NCBI GenBank assembly: GCA_019635585.1
Contig: JAHBZE010000001.1
Coordinates: forward strand, 1,488,001 to 1,552,000
Length of the DNA stretch: 64,000 nucleotides
DNA from: Xanthobacteraceae bacterium
Lineage (GTDB): Bacteria; Pseudomonadota; Alphaproteobacteria; Rhizobiales; Xanthobacteraceae
Reading direction: 5' to 3'
The notes under the pieces are model-generated. The model was not told the DNA's origin and did not search any database. It worked only from the letters and a program-made list of their open reading frames with translations. Below, piece after piece: positions 16,808 through 26,227 of the stretch; positions within the stretch are counted from its first letter, which is position 1; each line of letters opens with the position of its first letter. The position numbers were made by a program, and so were the translations under genes.

Positions 16808-16985
16808 AAGATACCCCTTCATCCTGCCGCGCCGTGTCGGCCTTTAAGCCTGTAGCTTGCGGTCCGATTGGCCGCAAGACCGCGGCTTGCGCCTGCGCCG
16901 GGGCTCGTCCATTTTTACGGCGAAGAACGAACGAGCTGCCGGAATCACCCGAGCAACGTAGCCCAATGAATCCGGCGAAATCCTG

Positions 16986-17921
16986 ATGGCAACCGTACTT
17001 ATCACCGGCGCGGCGGGCTTTATCGGCCGCGCGTTAACCACGGCGCTGAACGGCCCGCATTACGTGGTCGCGCTGGATCTGCGCGAAGTGCCTGAGGCAC
17101 AGCGGATTACCGGCGTGACCTATGTCGCCGCCGACATCGGCGATCCGAAGCTCGGTGAACTGTTCCGGACCTACCAGCCGCAAACCGTGGTCCATCTCGC
17201 TTCCGTGGTCGCGGCGGGTGGCGATCCCGCGCGGGATTACGCGATCGACGTGCTCGGCACGAAGAACGTGCTCGAAGCCTCGCTCGCCGCCGGCGCCAAG
17301 CAGATCGTCGTGACGTCGAGCGGCGCGGCCTACGGCTATCATGCCGATAATCCGGTGCCTTTGCGGGAGAGCGATCCGCTGCGCGGCAACGAGGACTTCC
17401 CTTATTCCAGGCACAAGCGGCTGGTCGAGGAGATGCTCGCCGAATGGCGAGAGAAGTTTCCTCAACTCAAGCAGACAGTATTCCGCCCCTGCACCGTGCT
17501 CGGCCCCGGCACCAAGAACCAGATCACCGCGATCTTCGCGCGTCCCATCGTCGTTGGCTTGAGCGGAACATCGACACCGTTCTCGCTGATTTCGGAGAGC
17601 GATGTCGTCGCGGCGCTCGCAAAGGCGGTGAACGAATCCCGCGATGGCGTCTTCAATCTCGCAGGCGACGGCACGCTGAGCCTGCGGGAGATCGCAACAT
17701 TGCTCGGCAAGACGTTCCTGCCACTCCCGCCAGCGCTGCTGAAAGCCGCGCTCTGGATTTTCAACAAGCTCCGCTTCACCAATCTTGGCCCGGAGCATGT
17801 GAAATTCATTCAGTACCGGCCGGTGCTCGCCAACGAAAAACTGAAGTCCGAATTAGGCTATGCACCGCAGTATGACGCGCTCGCCGTGTTCAAGCGCTAT
17901 CTCGAAAGCAACCGGCAATGA
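16986..17921 (+). CDS. NAD(P)-dependent epimerase/dehydratase (extended SDR)
   Basis: A 311-residue Rossmann enzyme of the extended SDR class. The cofactor motif ITGAAGFIG is at residues 6-14; the catalytic stretch is TSSGAAYG near 102-109 with YSRHK near 140. The family acts on nucleotide sugars, but also on steroids and other carbonyl substrates. Its stop overlaps the following flavin-monooxygenase start by four bases, which suggests that the two act on one substrate rather than in sugar metabolism. No sugar-biosynthesis gene is adjacent. Substrate unknown. Confidence 0.83.
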   Translation: MATVLITGAAGFIGRALTTALNGPHYVVALDLREVPEAQRITGVTYVAADIGDPKLGELFRTYQPQTVVHLASVVAAGGDPARDYAIDVLGTKNVLEASLAAGAKQIVVTSSGAAYGYHADNPVPLRESDPLRGNEDFPYSRHKRLVEEMLAEWREKFPQLKQTVFRPCTVLGPGTKNQITAIFARPIVVGLSGTSTPFSLISESDVVAALAKAVNESRDGVFNLAGDGTLSLREIATLLGKTFLPLPPALLKAALWIFNKLRFTNLGPEHVKFIQYRPVLANEKLKSELGYAPQYDALAVFKRYLESNRQ

Positions 17922-19192
17922 ACTATCTCGTTATCGGCGCAGGCCCCGCGGGACTCGCCGCGATCCGCAGCTTTAAGGATGCAGGACTTGCCGTCGAAGC
18001 AGCGGAGCGAAACGCCGATGTCGGCGGACAATGGCTTTACGGCGCGCAATCGAGCGCGGTCTATGCGTCGACACATCTGATCTCATCCAAGTACACGACG
18101 GCGTTTTCCGATTTTCCGATGCCGGAAGAGTGGCCCGCCTATCCGAGCCGGAAGCAGATCGAGCAATACTTCAAGGATTTCGCAAAACATTTCGAACTCT
18201 ATCCGATGATCCGTTTCAACGACGGCGTCGCGAAGCTCGAGCGGAACGGCAAGCGCTGGCGTGCGACCTTCGATAAAGGCGAAACGCGCGACTATGACGG
18301 CGTGGTGATCGCAAACGGACATCTGAGCGATCCCTTGATGCCGAAGGCTGCCGGCAAGTTTTCCGGCACCATGATTCACGCGAAGGATTACAAGTCGCCG
18401 GAGATTTTCGACGGCAAGCGCGTGCTCATCTGCGGCATGGGCAACACCGGCTGCGATATCGTGGTGGATGCGATCCATCGGGCGAAATCGGTGTTTTGGA
18501 GCGTGCGTGGCGGCAATCATTTCGTGCCGAAGTTCGTCGGGGGCAAGCCGGCGGACGTGGCCAACCACAAAGCGAGGATCGTACTGCCAAAATGGCTGCG
18601 CTCGCGCCTGCATGAGCCGTTCGCACGTCTGCTCGCCGGCCCGCCGGAGCGGTTCGGCCTGCCGCGTCCTACGCATCGACTTTATGATCGCACGCCGATC
18701 GTGAATTCGCTCGTGCTCCTGCATCTCGGGCAAGGCGACGTCGCGCTACGCAAGCCCGTGAAATCTTTCGACGGCAACAATGTGATCTTCGAAGACGGCA
18801 AGCACGAGGAGGTGGACGTAGTGGTGTTTGCGACCGGCTATCGCATCACCTTTCCCTTTCTCGATGATCTGACCCCGCTCAACTGGCAAGCGCGCTTCGG
18901 CGCACCGCGTCTTTATATGAATGTGTTTCCAGCTCAGGATAATGGACTCTTTGTTGCGGGGCTGCTCGAAGGCGCGGGTGTCGGCTGGCCGGGGCGCGCG
19001 CTGCAGACCGATCTGATTGCGGCCTACTTGAAGGCAAAAAAAGAGAAGCCGGGGGCGGCTGCCGAATTTCGCGCAGAGATCGAGCGTTATTACGCGGCGC
19101 GCGAGAAGGAGGATCGTGGCGAACACGGTATCTTCGTCGACTTTCTGCAATACAAACGGGATTTGCAGAAAGCGATCTCGCGGCTGCGCTGA
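17918..19192 (+). CDS. Flavin-containing monooxygenase (class B)
   Basis: A 424-residue FMO-like enzyme. It shows an N-terminal FAD motif GAGPAG (residues 7-12), the FMO fingerprint FSGTMIHAKDYK (about 148-159), a NADPH motif GMGNTG near 170 and the late ATGY motif (FATGYRITFPF). Such enzymes insert oxygen at nitrogen, sulfur or, in Baeyer-Villiger relatives, next to a carbonyl. The fingerprint fits FMO/YUCCA-like N- or S-oxygenation better than the Baeyer-Villiger motif. It is translationally coupled to the SDR upstream. A carbonyl reduction or oxidation followed by oxygenation is a plausible sequence; the substrate is unknown. Confidence 0.87.
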   Translation: MNYLVIGAGPAGLAAIRSFKDAGLAVEAAERNADVGGQWLYGAQSSAVYASTHLISSKYTTAFSDFPMPEEWPAYPSRKQIEQYFKDFAKHFELYPMIRFNDGVAKLERNGKRWRATFDKGETRDYDGVVIANGHLSDPLMPKAAGKFSGTMIHAKDYKSPEIFDGKRVLICGMGNTGCDIVVDAIHRAKSVFWSVRGGNHFVPKFVGGKPADVANHKARIVLPKWLRSRLHEPFARLLAGPPERFGLPRPTHRLYDRTPIVNSLVLLHLGQGDVALRKPVKSFDGNNVIFEDGKHEEVDVVVFATGYRITFPFLDDLTPLNWQARFGAPRLYMNVFPAQDNGLFVAGLLEGAGVGWPGRALQTDLIAAYLKAKKEKPGAAAEFRAEIERYYAAREKEDRGEHGIFVDFLQYKRDLQKAISRLR

Positions 19193-19397
19193 TACAGGAA
19201 AGTTGCGCGCACTCAAGGCACGCCCAAAAGGCAAGGCCTTCCGAGTGTTTCTGCCCGCCCAATAATTCAAATATCTGAATGGGCGATTTGAATTTCAGGA
19301 TATTCCGTCCTAAAGTTGTAGGCACATCGACGATTAGGGCTTTGTAAAAAACTCCAGTCGGGACAGAATCATTCCGTTGTCCGGTCGGATGCGAGAG

Positions 19398-20288
19398 ATG
19401 ATTGATAAGCTCGAGTTCCTTCTTGCCTTAGCAAGCGAAGAACATTTCGGCCGCGCGGCCGAAATATGCCGCGTTACGCAATCCACGTTCTCTTCCGGCA
19501 TCAAACAACTCGAAGCGACGCTTGGCGTGATGCTGGTGCAGCGCGGCTCGCGCTACGTTGGCCTTACACCGGAAGGAGAGCGCGCGCTCGGCTGGGCGCG
19601 CCGCATTGTCGGCGCCAGCCGCTCGTTGCGGCAGGAAATCCACACAATGCGGAAAAGTGTGAGGGGCCAAATCCGCCTCGCGGCGATTCCGATGGCGCTT
19701 CCCACCGTGTCCACGATCACGACACCATTCCGCGAGAAATATCCGGACGTCCATTTCGCGGTCTATTCGCGAACCTCGGGCGAGATCGCGAAAATGATCG
19801 AGAATCTCGAGGTCGATGCCGGCATCACCTATCTCGACGACCCCGCTTTTTCGAGGCTTCTGGCGCTGCCGCTCTATCATGATGAATATCGCTACATCGC
19901 CGAGGCGGATTCGCCGCTCGGCGACCGCGACAAGGTCACGTGGGGCGAGGTCGCGCAGATGCCGCTTTGCCTGCTGACCCCTGACACGCAGACCCGCCAG
20001 ATCATCGACGATATGCTGCGCAAGGCCGGCGGTACCCTGGATGCGACGCTCGAATCGGACGCGGTAATGGTTCTGTTCGATCACGTGCGTACGGGAAAAT
20101 GGGCGAGCGTTCTGTCAGCCAAGTTCGCACAGACGGTCGGACTGACGGATACCATGCGCGCGATTCCGATCGTCGAGCCGGAGGTCACGCACACCATCGG
20201 CGTAGTCATCCCCGAGCGCGAACCGATGACGCCACTCAATAACGCGCTGGTGGCCGAGATCCGCCGTCTGTCGAAAACGCTCAACTAA
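19398..20288 (+). CDS. LysR-family regulator, FdsR-like
   Basis: A 296-residue LysR regulator. The opening IDKLEFLLALASEEHFGRAA followed by QSTFSSGIKQLE is close to what I remember of FdsR-type regulators of formate dehydrogenase, where this N-terminus is conserved. The ligand-binding domain follows from about residue 85. I take ATG 19398, preceded by GCGAGAG; a TTG at 19377 and an ATG at 19389 are alternatives. It lies 240 bases ahead of an oxalate/formate-type carrier on the same strand, and the gap holds repeated TCGATT half-sites. Control of that carrier is likely; the effector is inferred to be formate or oxalate. Confidence 0.87.
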   Translation: MIDKLEFLLALASEEHFGRAAEICRVTQSTFSSGIKQLEATLGVMLVQRGSRYVGLTPEGERALGWARRIVGASRSLRQEIHTMRKSVRGQIRLAAIPMALPTVSTITTPFREKYPDVHFAVYSRTSGEIAKMIENLEVDAGITYLDDPAFSRLLALPLYHDEYRYIAEADSPLGDRDKVTWGEVAQMPLCLLTPDTQTRQIIDDMLRKAGGTLDATLESDAVMVLFDHVRTGKWASVLSAKFAQTVGLTDTMRAIPIVEPEVTHTIGVVIPEREPMTPLNNALVAEIRRLSKTLN

Positions 20289-20354
20289 TTTTCGTTTCGT
20301 TTAGGCGCGGTGTAACCGTTTTCTTCCGCGTTTTTGTATCGCGCGTTCACGATT

Positions 20355-20415
20355 ATCGATTGCTCGTTACCAGTTTTGCAGACCAATCGATTTTCCTTAA
20401 TCGACGTTTTCGATT
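20355..20415. promoter_or_regulatory. Cluster of TCGATT/AATCGA half-sites, candidate LysR binding region
   Basis: TCGATT occurs at 20356, 20387 and 20410, and its complement AATCGA at 20385 and 20399. The pair at 20387-20404 forms an exact inverted repeat, TCGATT-N6-AATCGA, and 20385-20392 is the palindrome AATCGATT. Five half-sites in 61 bases is far more than expected by chance in this GC-rich sequence. The spacing suits a LysR tetramer covering two sites upstream of the MFS gene at 20529. Confidence 0.55.
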
Positions 20416-20528
20416 GCAGCATGACACTGCGGCGTTGATTTGGATTCTCTCATTCCTCAATTTCGAAACGGGGCTGACGCGTACGATGCGTCTCGCGCCT
20501 TAACAACGCGAATTGGGGAGAACCAAGA

Positions 20529-22166
20529 ATGAGCGCAATCGGACAAACCGCCGAGGGATTCGGCGGCGTGGGAATTCTCGACAAGGAGCGAACGATTGCC
20601 AAAGCCGGCTTCAATCGCTGGCTGGTGCCACCGGCCGCGCTTTGCATCCATCTGTGCATCGGTATGGCTTACGGCTTCTCTGTGTTCTGGCTGCCGCTGT
20701 CGCGCACCGTTCCGAACGCACCCCTCTGCACCGATCTCCTGCAGGAACTGACTTCCACCAGCTGTAACTGGCGCGTGGCGAGTCTCGGCTGGATGTTCGT
20801 GCTGTTTTTCCTCGTGCTCGGCATCGCAGCCGCACTGTGGGGCGGCTGGCTCGAGCGCGCGGGCCCGCGCAAGGCTGGCGTGGTGGCGGCGATCTGCTGG
20901 TGCGGGGGCCTGATCCTCGGCGCCATCGGCATTTATTATCATCAGCTGTGGCTGATGTGGCTCGGATCAGGCGTCGTCGGCGGCATTGGCCTCGGTCTTG
21001 GCTACATCTCGCCGGTTTCGACGCTGGTGAAATGGTTTCCCGACCGGCGCGGCATGGCGACCGGCATGGCCATCATGGGCTTCGGCGGCGGCGCGATGAT
21101 CGGCGCCCCGCTCGCGAACCTTCTGATGAATTACTTCAAAACGCCGAACACGCAGGGCGTGTGGGAAACCTTCCTCACGATGGCGGCGATCTACTTCGTC
21201 TTCATGCTGATCGGCGCGTTCCGCTATCGCGTGCCGCCTGCGGGCTGGAAACCGGATGGCTGGACTGCGCCGTCGACCGCGAAGGCAATGATCTCACAGA
21301 ATAACGTTCACCTGAGGGACGCCCACAAGACGCCGCAGTTCTGGTTGATCTGGTGGGTGCTGACGCTGAACGTGTCCGCAGGTATCGGCATCATTGGCCT
21401 CGCTTCGCCGATGTTGCAGGAAGTCTTTGCGGGCTCCCTGATCGGCCTGCCGGACATCAAGTTCAACGCACTGTCGGCTGAACAACGCGTCGCAGTTGCG
21501 GGAATCGCGGCAGGCTTCACGGGCCTCTTGTCGCTGTTCAACATTGGCGGCCGCTTCGCCTGGGCTTCGCTCTCCGACTATATCGGACGCAAGAACACCT
21601 ATTACACGTTCCTGCTGCTCGGTATTGCGCTCTATGCGCTGGCACCGATTGCCGCCGGTATCGGTTCGAAGCTCTTGTTCGTGTTCTGCTTCTGCATCAT
21701 TCTTTCGATGTATGGCGGCGGCTTCTCGACAGTGCCGGCCTATCTCGCAGACATGTTCGGCACGCAATTCGTGGGGGCAATCCACGGACGGCTGCTCACG
21801 GCATGGTCGACGGCCGGCATCATCGGACCTGTGGTCGTAAACTACATGCGTGAATTCCAGCTCGCCGCCGGCGTGCCGAGGGATCAACTCTACAACACTA
21901 CTTGTTACGTGCTGTGCGGTCTTCTGGTGATCGGCGTGATCTGTAACTTCCTGATCAAACCGGTCGACAAGAAGTGGCACATGAGCGCTGCCGAAGTGGA
22001 AAAGTTGCAGGCTGCCGAGCGTAGTGCTGCGGCCACAACCACTGGCTCCTTCGGCATCGGTAAAGGCGGGTTCGACGCAAAGGCTCTTCTATTCTGGGCC
22101 TTCGTCGGCATCCCACTGGTTTGGGGCGTCTGGATCACGTTGAAGAGTGCCGCGCGCATCTTCTAA
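20529..22166 (+). CDS. OFA-family MFS transporter (oxalate/formate antiporter type)
   Basis: An inner-membrane carrier of 545 residues with about twelve hydrophobic segments. The region PVSTLVKWFPDRRGMATGMAIMGFGGGAMIGAPL near residue 160 is the OFA hallmark between helices 4 and 5. The protein is longer than the roughly 420-residue Oxalobacter OxlT; the surplus includes an external loop near residues 65-80 with two cysteines (C73 and C83 region) and a C-terminal tail with one more hydrophobic segment. The ATG is preceded by GGGGAG. Substrate within the family (oxalate, formate, other monocarboxylates) is not settled by sequence. Confidence 0.88.
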   Translation: MSAIGQTAEGFGGVGILDKERTIAKAGFNRWLVPPAALCIHLCIGMAYGFSVFWLPLSRTVPNAPLCTDLLQELTSTSCNWRVASLGWMFVLFFLVLGIAAALWGGWLERAGPRKAGVVAAICWCGGLILGAIGIYYHQLWLMWLGSGVVGGIGLGLGYISPVSTLVKWFPDRRGMATGMAIMGFGGGAMIGAPLANLLMNYFKTPNTQGVWETFLTMAAIYFVFMLIGAFRYRVPPAGWKPDGWTAPSTAKAMISQNNVHLRDAHKTPQFWLIWWVLTLNVSAGIGIIGLASPMLQEVFAGSLIGLPDIKFNALSAEQRVAVAGIAAGFTGLLSLFNIGGRFAWASLSDYIGRKNTYYTFLLLGIALYALAPIAAGIGSKLLFVFCFCIILSMYGGGFSTVPAYLADMFGTQFVGAIHGRLLTAWSTAGIIGPVVVNYMREFQLAAGVPRDQLYNTTCYVLCGLLVIGVICNFLIKPVDKKWHMSAAEVEKLQAAERSAAATTTGSFGIGKGGFDAKALLFWAFVGIPLVWGVWITLKSAARIF

Positions 22167-22183
22167 GGTTGGCTAACCCCCAA

Positions 22184-22227
22184 GGGCGCGCCGTTCTCCG
22201 GTCCGGAGGCGGCGCGCCCAACTTTTT
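22184..22227 (+). terminator. Rho-independent terminator after the OFA transporter
   Basis: GGGCGCGCCG (22184-22193) pairs with CGGCGCGCCC (22210-22219), and CTCCGG/CCGGAG pair inside, giving a very stable stem. AACTTTTT follows. It starts 17 bases past the stop codon of the carrier gene. Confidence 0.82.
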
Positions 22228-22286
22228 CGCGCTCGCAAATTTGCGAGGACCGTTCTGATTTTTGGAAAATTTGCGTAGCGGGGAAG

Positions 22287-22376
22287 TGGCGGAGAGAGAG
22301 GGATTCGAACCCTCGATACGGTTTCCCGTATACACGCTTTCCAAGCGTGCGCCTTCAACCACTCGGCCACCTCTCC
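22287..22376 (-). tRNA. tRNA-Ser(GGA)
   Basis: A 90-base gene on the minus strand including encoded CCA. The acceptor stem GGAGAGG pairs with TCTCTCC, the D-loop start is TGGCCGAGTGG, the anticodon arm reads ACGCT-TGGAAAG-CGT with GGA as anticodon, a long variable arm (TACGG/CCGTA) marks class II serine tRNA, and the T arm is GAGGG-TTCGAAT-CCCTC. It reads UCC and UCU codons. No integrase gene or duplicated 3' end is nearby. Confidence 0.97.
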
Positions 22377-22506
22377 GCGGGAGCGCTTCGGCGGCAAGGG
22401 GCATAGTACGGGTTCGCGCCAAGGACAAGAACGCGGCGAAAATTGCGGTATTGCCTTGCTGGAATTCGACCCTATGGTCGCGAGCAAGCCCCTTGCTGGA
22501 GCCCGC

Positions 22507-22821
22507 ATGATCCGCTTTTTGTTCCGCTTCATCGGCCTTTGGCTGCTGGCAGGCGCGTTCGTCGCGCTCGTGATCGACGGAACCCGCAGCGTCAGCGCAT
22601 CGCAATTCGTGGCGGCACCCCTGCGGTCGATCTGGGCGCTCATCGACCCGGCAAGTCTCGCCGCTGCGCAAGCGCGGTTCGCGAGCGGTACCCTTGGCCA
22701 GCTTTTCGAGTACCTGCTTTCGGCTCCCTTCTTCGCGTTTCTTGCAGTCTTGGGGCTTTTGTTTCTGCTCATCGGACGGCGGAAGCGGGAAAAAGTCATC
22801 GGCTATTCGTCGCGCGACTAG
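22507..22821 (+). CDS. Small two-helix membrane protein, unknown function
   Basis: A 104-residue protein with one hydrophobic segment near the N-terminus ([16 protein letters not shown]) and one near the C-terminus ([16 protein letters not shown]), separated by a loop of about 50 residues, and ending in a basic tail RRKREKV. GGAG five bases before 22507 decides the start over ATG 22474 and a TTG at 22456. I do not recognise the family. It lies between tRNA-Ser and msrA, 87 bases from the latter. Both ends are probably cytoplasmic by the positive-inside rule. Confidence 0.7.
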   Translation: MIRFLFRFIGLWLLAGAFVALVIDGTRSVSASQFVAAPLRSIWALIDPASLAAAQARFASGTLGQLFEYLLSAPFFAFLAVLGLLFLLIGRRKREKVIGYSSRD

Positions 22822-22908
22822 TGCCGCTCGCGAGGCTTTGATCGGCGGGCCGCTCGCGGGACCCGGCGCAGGACCTTATATTGGCGGCAGAACCCAAGGA
22901 GACAGACG

Positions 22909-23571
22909 ATGCTCTTCTTCCGCAAGAACCTCGAAATGCCCGCCGCGAAAGACGCGCTGCCTGGCCGCACGCAAGCGATGCCGACCGCCCAGAACCATTT
23001 CGTGCTGAAGACCCCGATCAAAGGCCCCTATCCCGCCGGCTTCAAGCAGGCGATCTTCGGGCTCGGCTGCTTCTGGGGCGCCGAGCGCAAATTCTGGGAA
23101 TTGCCCGGCGTCTATACTACCGCCGTCGGCTATGCCGCGGGCCTCACGCCGAACGCGACCTATGAAGAAGTCTGCTCGGGCCGTACCGGGCACAACGAAG
23201 TCGTGCTCGTGATCTATGACCCCGCGAAGATTTCTTTCGAGAAACTACTCAAGACCTTCTGGGAAAGCCATGACCCAACGCAGGGCATGCGACAGGGTAA
23301 TGACGTCGGCACGCAATACCGCTCCGGCATCTATGTTTCCGACGCCGATCAGAAGAAAGCCGCGCTCGCCTCGAAGGCCGAATACGAGAAGGCGCTAAAA
23401 GCTAAAGGCTATGGCGGGGTCACGACCGAAATTCTGGACGCGCCGGAGTTTTATTTCGCCGAGGAATATCACCAGCAGTATCTGGCGAAGAACCCGCATG
23501 GCTATTGCGGCCTTGGCGGCACGGGGGTCGCCTGCCAGATCGGGACCGGGGTTGCCGCCTCCGCCCACTAA
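22909..23571 (+). CDS. msrA: Peptide-methionine (S)-S-oxide reductase MsrA
   Basis: Repairs S-epimers of oxidised methionine in proteins, using thioredoxin. The active-site motif GCFWG carries the catalytic cysteine at residue 54, and the family core continues through [18 protein letters not shown] and the [13 protein letters not shown] segment AEEYHQQYL near residue 185. The C-terminal [12 protein letters not shown] contains a resolving-cysteine candidate. At 220 residues it matches the long alphaproteobacterial form with about 45 N-terminal residues before the domain. AAGGAG eight bases upstream supports the start. No signal peptide, so cytoplasmic. Confidence 0.95.
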   Translation: MLFFRKNLEMPAAKDALPGRTQAMPTAQNHFVLKTPIKGPYPAGFKQAIFGLGCFWGAERKFWELPGVYTTAVGYAAGLTPNATYEEVCSGRTGHNEVVLVIYDPAKISFEKLLKTFWESHDPTQGMRQGNDVGTQYRSGIYVSDADQKKAALASKAEYEKALKAKGYGGVTTEILDAPEFYFAEEYHQQYLAKNPHGYCGLGGTGVACQIGTGVAASAH

Positions 23572-23631
23572 GGTGCCCGCTTGTAAAAATCCCGTTGCAA
23601 AATCCCGGCCGGCCGTGGCATCGATTGCTTC

Positions 23632-24198
23632 ATGGCGAAGCAAACCGATCCGCGGCCGGTACCGTTTTTCGAGCTATGGCTCGAGCGGCTGATTTTCCAG
23701 AGCCGCTGGGTGATGGCGCCGTTCTATTTCGGCCTCATCATTTCGCTCCTCGTCCTGCTGATGAAGTTCGTGCAGGAGCTGATCCACTTCATCGCAATCT
23801 CGGCAGCATCGACCGAAGCCGACATCATCCTCGGCGTGCTTTCGCTGATCGACCTTTCGCTGACCGCGAACCTAGTGCTGATTGTCGTGTTCTCGGGCTA
23901 CGAAAACTTCGTTTCCAAGATCGACCCCGAGGGTCATCCGGACTGGCCGGAATGGATGACGCAGATCGACTTCACGGGCCTCAAGCAGAAACTGTTTGCT
24001 TCGATCGTCGCGATCTCGGCCGTGCAGGTGCTCAAAGCCTTCATGAAGCTCGGCAACATGCCGGACGGCTCGACCGGCGCCAGCACCGACCGCTATCTGT
24101 TCTGGCTGGTCGGCATTCACATCGTGTTCGTGCTTTCGGGTCTAGCACTCGCATGGACCGACAAGATCGGCGATGCAAAACACGCCAAGGGCCACTGA
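23632..24198 (+). CDS. YqhA/UPF0114 family membrane protein
   Basis: A 188-residue inner-membrane protein with four hydrophobic segments. The opening FFELWLERLIFQSRWVMAPF followed by YFGLIISLLVL, and the central LSLIDLSLTANLVLIVVFSGYENFVS, are the signature regions of UPF0114 (TIGR00645). No biochemical role is established for this family. Its ATG follows the msrA stop by 60 bases on the same strand, so cotranscription is possible. The C-terminus is short and polar. Confidence 0.88.
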   Translation: MAKQTDPRPVPFFELWLERLIFQSRWVMAPFYFGLIISLLVLLMKFVQELIHFIAISAASTEADIILGVLSLIDLSLTANLVLIVVFSGYENFVSKIDPEGHPDWPEWMTQIDFTGLKQKLFASIVAISAVQVLKAFMKLGNMPDGSTGASTDRYLFWLVGIHIVFVLSGLALAWTDKIGDAKHAKGH

Positions 24199-24211
24199 GC
24201 GCGGGCGCGCG

Positions 24212-25213
24212 TCAGACGCGAAAATAGTCCCGGTACCAGTCGACGAATTTCGCAACTCCCTCCTCTACCGGCGTCGAGGGGCGATATCCCGTCAATTTCT
24301 CCAAGAGGTCGGCGCTTGCGAAAGTATCGCGCACGTCGCCCGGCTGCATCGGCATCATATTCCTGATTGCTTTCTTACCGAGCTTCGCCTCGATCGCCTC
24401 GACGAAGCGCGTAAGCTCGATCGGCGAACCGCCGCCGATATTGACGACGCGAAACGCCGCGGCAGGACTTAGTGAATCAATCGGGTCGCTCGCGGCGCCC
24501 AGTTCGGGCGGCAGCGGCACGAGCCGCGCAATCGCCTCGACCAGATCGTCGATGAAGGTGAAGTCGCGTGACATGCGGCCTTCGCCATAAACGTCGATCG
24601 GCTTGTCTTTCAAGATCGCGTCCGTAAACTTGAACAGCGCCATGTCCGGGCGGCCCCACGGTCCATAGACCGTGAAGAAGCGTACCGCGGTAGTGGGGAT
24701 TGCGAAAAGGTGCGAATAGGAGTGCGCCATGAGTTCGCCGGCCTTTTTCGTGGCGGCGTAGAGCGTCAACGGATGGTCGGCGCGCTCGGTCTCGACGAAG
24801 GGCATCTTCTTATTCGCGCCATAGACCGAACTCGTGGATGCGAAAATGTAGTGCTTCGGCGGCTTGCGGCGCATAATCTCCAATAGATTGAACGTGCCAT
24901 CGACGTTCGAGCGCACATAGGCTTCCGGATTTTCGAGGCTGTAGCGCACGCCTGCCTGGGCTGCGAGATGCACGATCACGTCCGGATTTGCTCCTGCGTG
25001 AATCGCCTCGAACTTCTTTGCGTCCTCGATGTTGGCGATATGCGCGGTGAAGCGGTTCGAGCCTGCGAGGATCCCGTGGCGTTTCTTCTTCAACTCGACG
25101 TCATAATAAGGTGTCAGTGCGTCAATGCCCTGCACTTCGTGGCCGTCGGCGAGCAGCCGCTTCGCGAGATTGAAGCCGACGAAGCCGGCGGTGCCCGTGA
25201 TCAGAAAACGCAT
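24212..25213 (-). CDS. NAD-dependent epimerase, UDP-glucuronate 4-epimerase type
   Basis: A 333-residue extended SDR that most resembles UDP-glucuronate 4-epimerases, which make UDP-galacturonate for surface polysaccharides. It has ITGTAGFVG (residues 5-13), the catalytic TSSVYG (127-132) and YAATK (Y152, K156), plus the substrate-side [18 protein letters not shown] typical of that subfamily. The C-terminal [10 protein letters not shown] is also characteristic. It converges on the YqhA-like gene with 13 bases between stops and stands alone, without a polysaccharide cluster. Confidence 0.87.
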   Translation of the reverse strand: MRFLITGTAGFVGFNLAKRLLADGHEVQGIDALTPYYDVELKKKRHGILAGSNRFTAHIANIEDAKKFEAIHAGANPDVIVHLAAQAGVRYSLENPEAYVRSNVDGTFNLLEIMRRKPPKHYIFASTSSVYGANKKMPFVETERADHPLTLYAATKKAGELMAHSYSHLFAIPTTAVRFFTVYGPWGRPDMALFKFTDAILKDKPIDVYGEGRMSRDFTFIDDLVEAIARLVPLPPELGAASDPIDSLSPAAAFRVVNIGGGSPIELTRFVEAIEAKLGKKAIRNMMPMQPGDVRDTFASADLLEKLTGYRPSTPVEEGVAKFVDWYRDYFRV

Positions 25214-25244
25214 CGATGTCTTTTACGGAAGCATCTGGAGAAAA

Positions 25245-25321
25245 TGGCGCACCCGACACGATTCGAACGTGTGACCTTTGCCTTCGGAGGGCAACGCTCT
25301 ATCCAGCTGAGCTACGGGTGC
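25245..25321 (-). tRNA. tRNA-Arg(CCG)
   Basis: A 77-base minus-strand gene with encoded CCA. The acceptor stem GCACCCG pairs with CGGGTGC, the D arm has TAGCTCAGCTGGATAGAG, the anticodon stem TTGCC/GGCAA holds loop CTCCGAA with anticodon CCG, and the T arm has GTTCGAATC. It reads the CGG codon. The downstream epimerase starts 31 bases away. No integration scar was seen. Confidence 0.96.
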
Positions 25322-25350
25322 TTGGCTTTTCAAATATCCGATTGGGCGGC

Positions 25351-26190
25351 CTATCGCAACGCATGGGCAAGTGCCGCCAATCGCTGCGAGATTTGGCTTT
25401 CCGGGTCGTTCAGGGGATCGAGCGCCGTGAAGTGATTTGCGCCCGCAATCTCGCAATATGCAGTCTCGGCGCCCTGTTTCGCCCACGCCTCGGCGACCGT
25501 TCTGCTTTGGCGCAGATATTCGGCGCTTTCCGCGCCGCCGGCCCACGCGTCCAGGGTCCGCTTTCCGGAAAGCGGCCAATACAGCGGCGAAAGCCGCGAC
25601 GCTTCCGCTGTGTCCAGTTGAAGCGCGTTGTTGATCGTAGTCGGCACCAGCGGCGTCAGATCGAACAGGCCCGAAATGGACAGACCGGAGGGAACGAGAT
25701 TCTCGGGTAAATCATGTTCTGTGCTCCATTCGCGCCAGTCGGTTGCGAGCAGACACGCCGTAAGATGTCCGCCCGCGGAATGTCCGCACGCCAGAATCCG
25801 CCGCCGATAGCGGCGCCAGAGACTGAACGCCGCGACCCGCACTTCTTCGATAATCAATCCGACCGAAACCTGTGGGCAGAGATTGTATCCGCAGAGCGCC
25901 AGTGCAACGCCGTTCGCGTTTGCACCTTTTGCCAGATGGCTGAAGGTCTCCGGTTCGAACGACTGCCAATAGCCGCCGTGAATAAAGAGCGCGAGCGGCG
26001 CATTGCGCGAAGCATCCGGCCAGAAGATATCGGTCTTGAGTCTCGGTTGGGGGCCATAAGCGTCCTGCTCGACGTACTTATGCGCCGCGCGGAATATCTT
26101 CGCGTCGCTTTTCCACTTCGCGAAAATGGCCGGATGCTCCGGCACGCGAGCGCGGTTGTTGTATTCGGCTTCAAGATCGGTGGCGGTCAT
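25351..26190 (-). CDS. Alpha/beta hydrolase, arylformamidase-like
   Basis: A 279-residue alpha/beta hydrolase. The oxyanion motif HGGYWQ is at residues 71-76 and the nucleophile elbow GHSAGG places Ser138 as the catalytic serine; a late GANHF supplies the histidine. The opening [19 protein letters not shown] is typical of proteins annotated as arylformamidases, which hydrolyse N-formylkynurenine. The start 26190 is set by that conserved N-terminus; an upstream extension is unrelated. No kyn gene is adjacent, so the substrate is uncertain. The annotation is by family resemblance from memory. Confidence 0.83.
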   Translation of the reverse strand: MTATDLEAEYNNRARVPEHPAIFAKWKSDAKIFRAAHKYVEQDAYGPQPRLKTDIFWPDASRNAPLALFIHGGYWQSFEPETFSHLAKGANANGVALALCGYNLCPQVSVGLIIEEVRVAAFSLWRRYRRRILACGHSAGGHLTACLLATDWREWSTEHDLPENLVPSGLSISGLFDLTPLVPTTINNALQLDTAEASRLSPLYWPLSGKRTLDAWAGGAESAEYLRQSRTVAEAWAKQGAETAYCEIAGANHFTALDPLNDPESQISQRLAALAHALR

Positions 26191-26227
26191 GACGGCCGCG
26201 ACATTGCGCGAAAGCCGGAATGCAAAC

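Noticed and set aside
19259..19288. GCCC-ATTCA / TGAAT-GGGC hairpin after the flavin monooxygenase as a terminator
   Set aside because: The stem is interrupted by a four-base bulge and no T-run follows.
22287..25321. Genomic island attached to tRNA-Ser or tRNA-Arg
   Set aside because: No integrase, no duplicated tRNA 3' ends and no change in composition; the genes between are ordinary.
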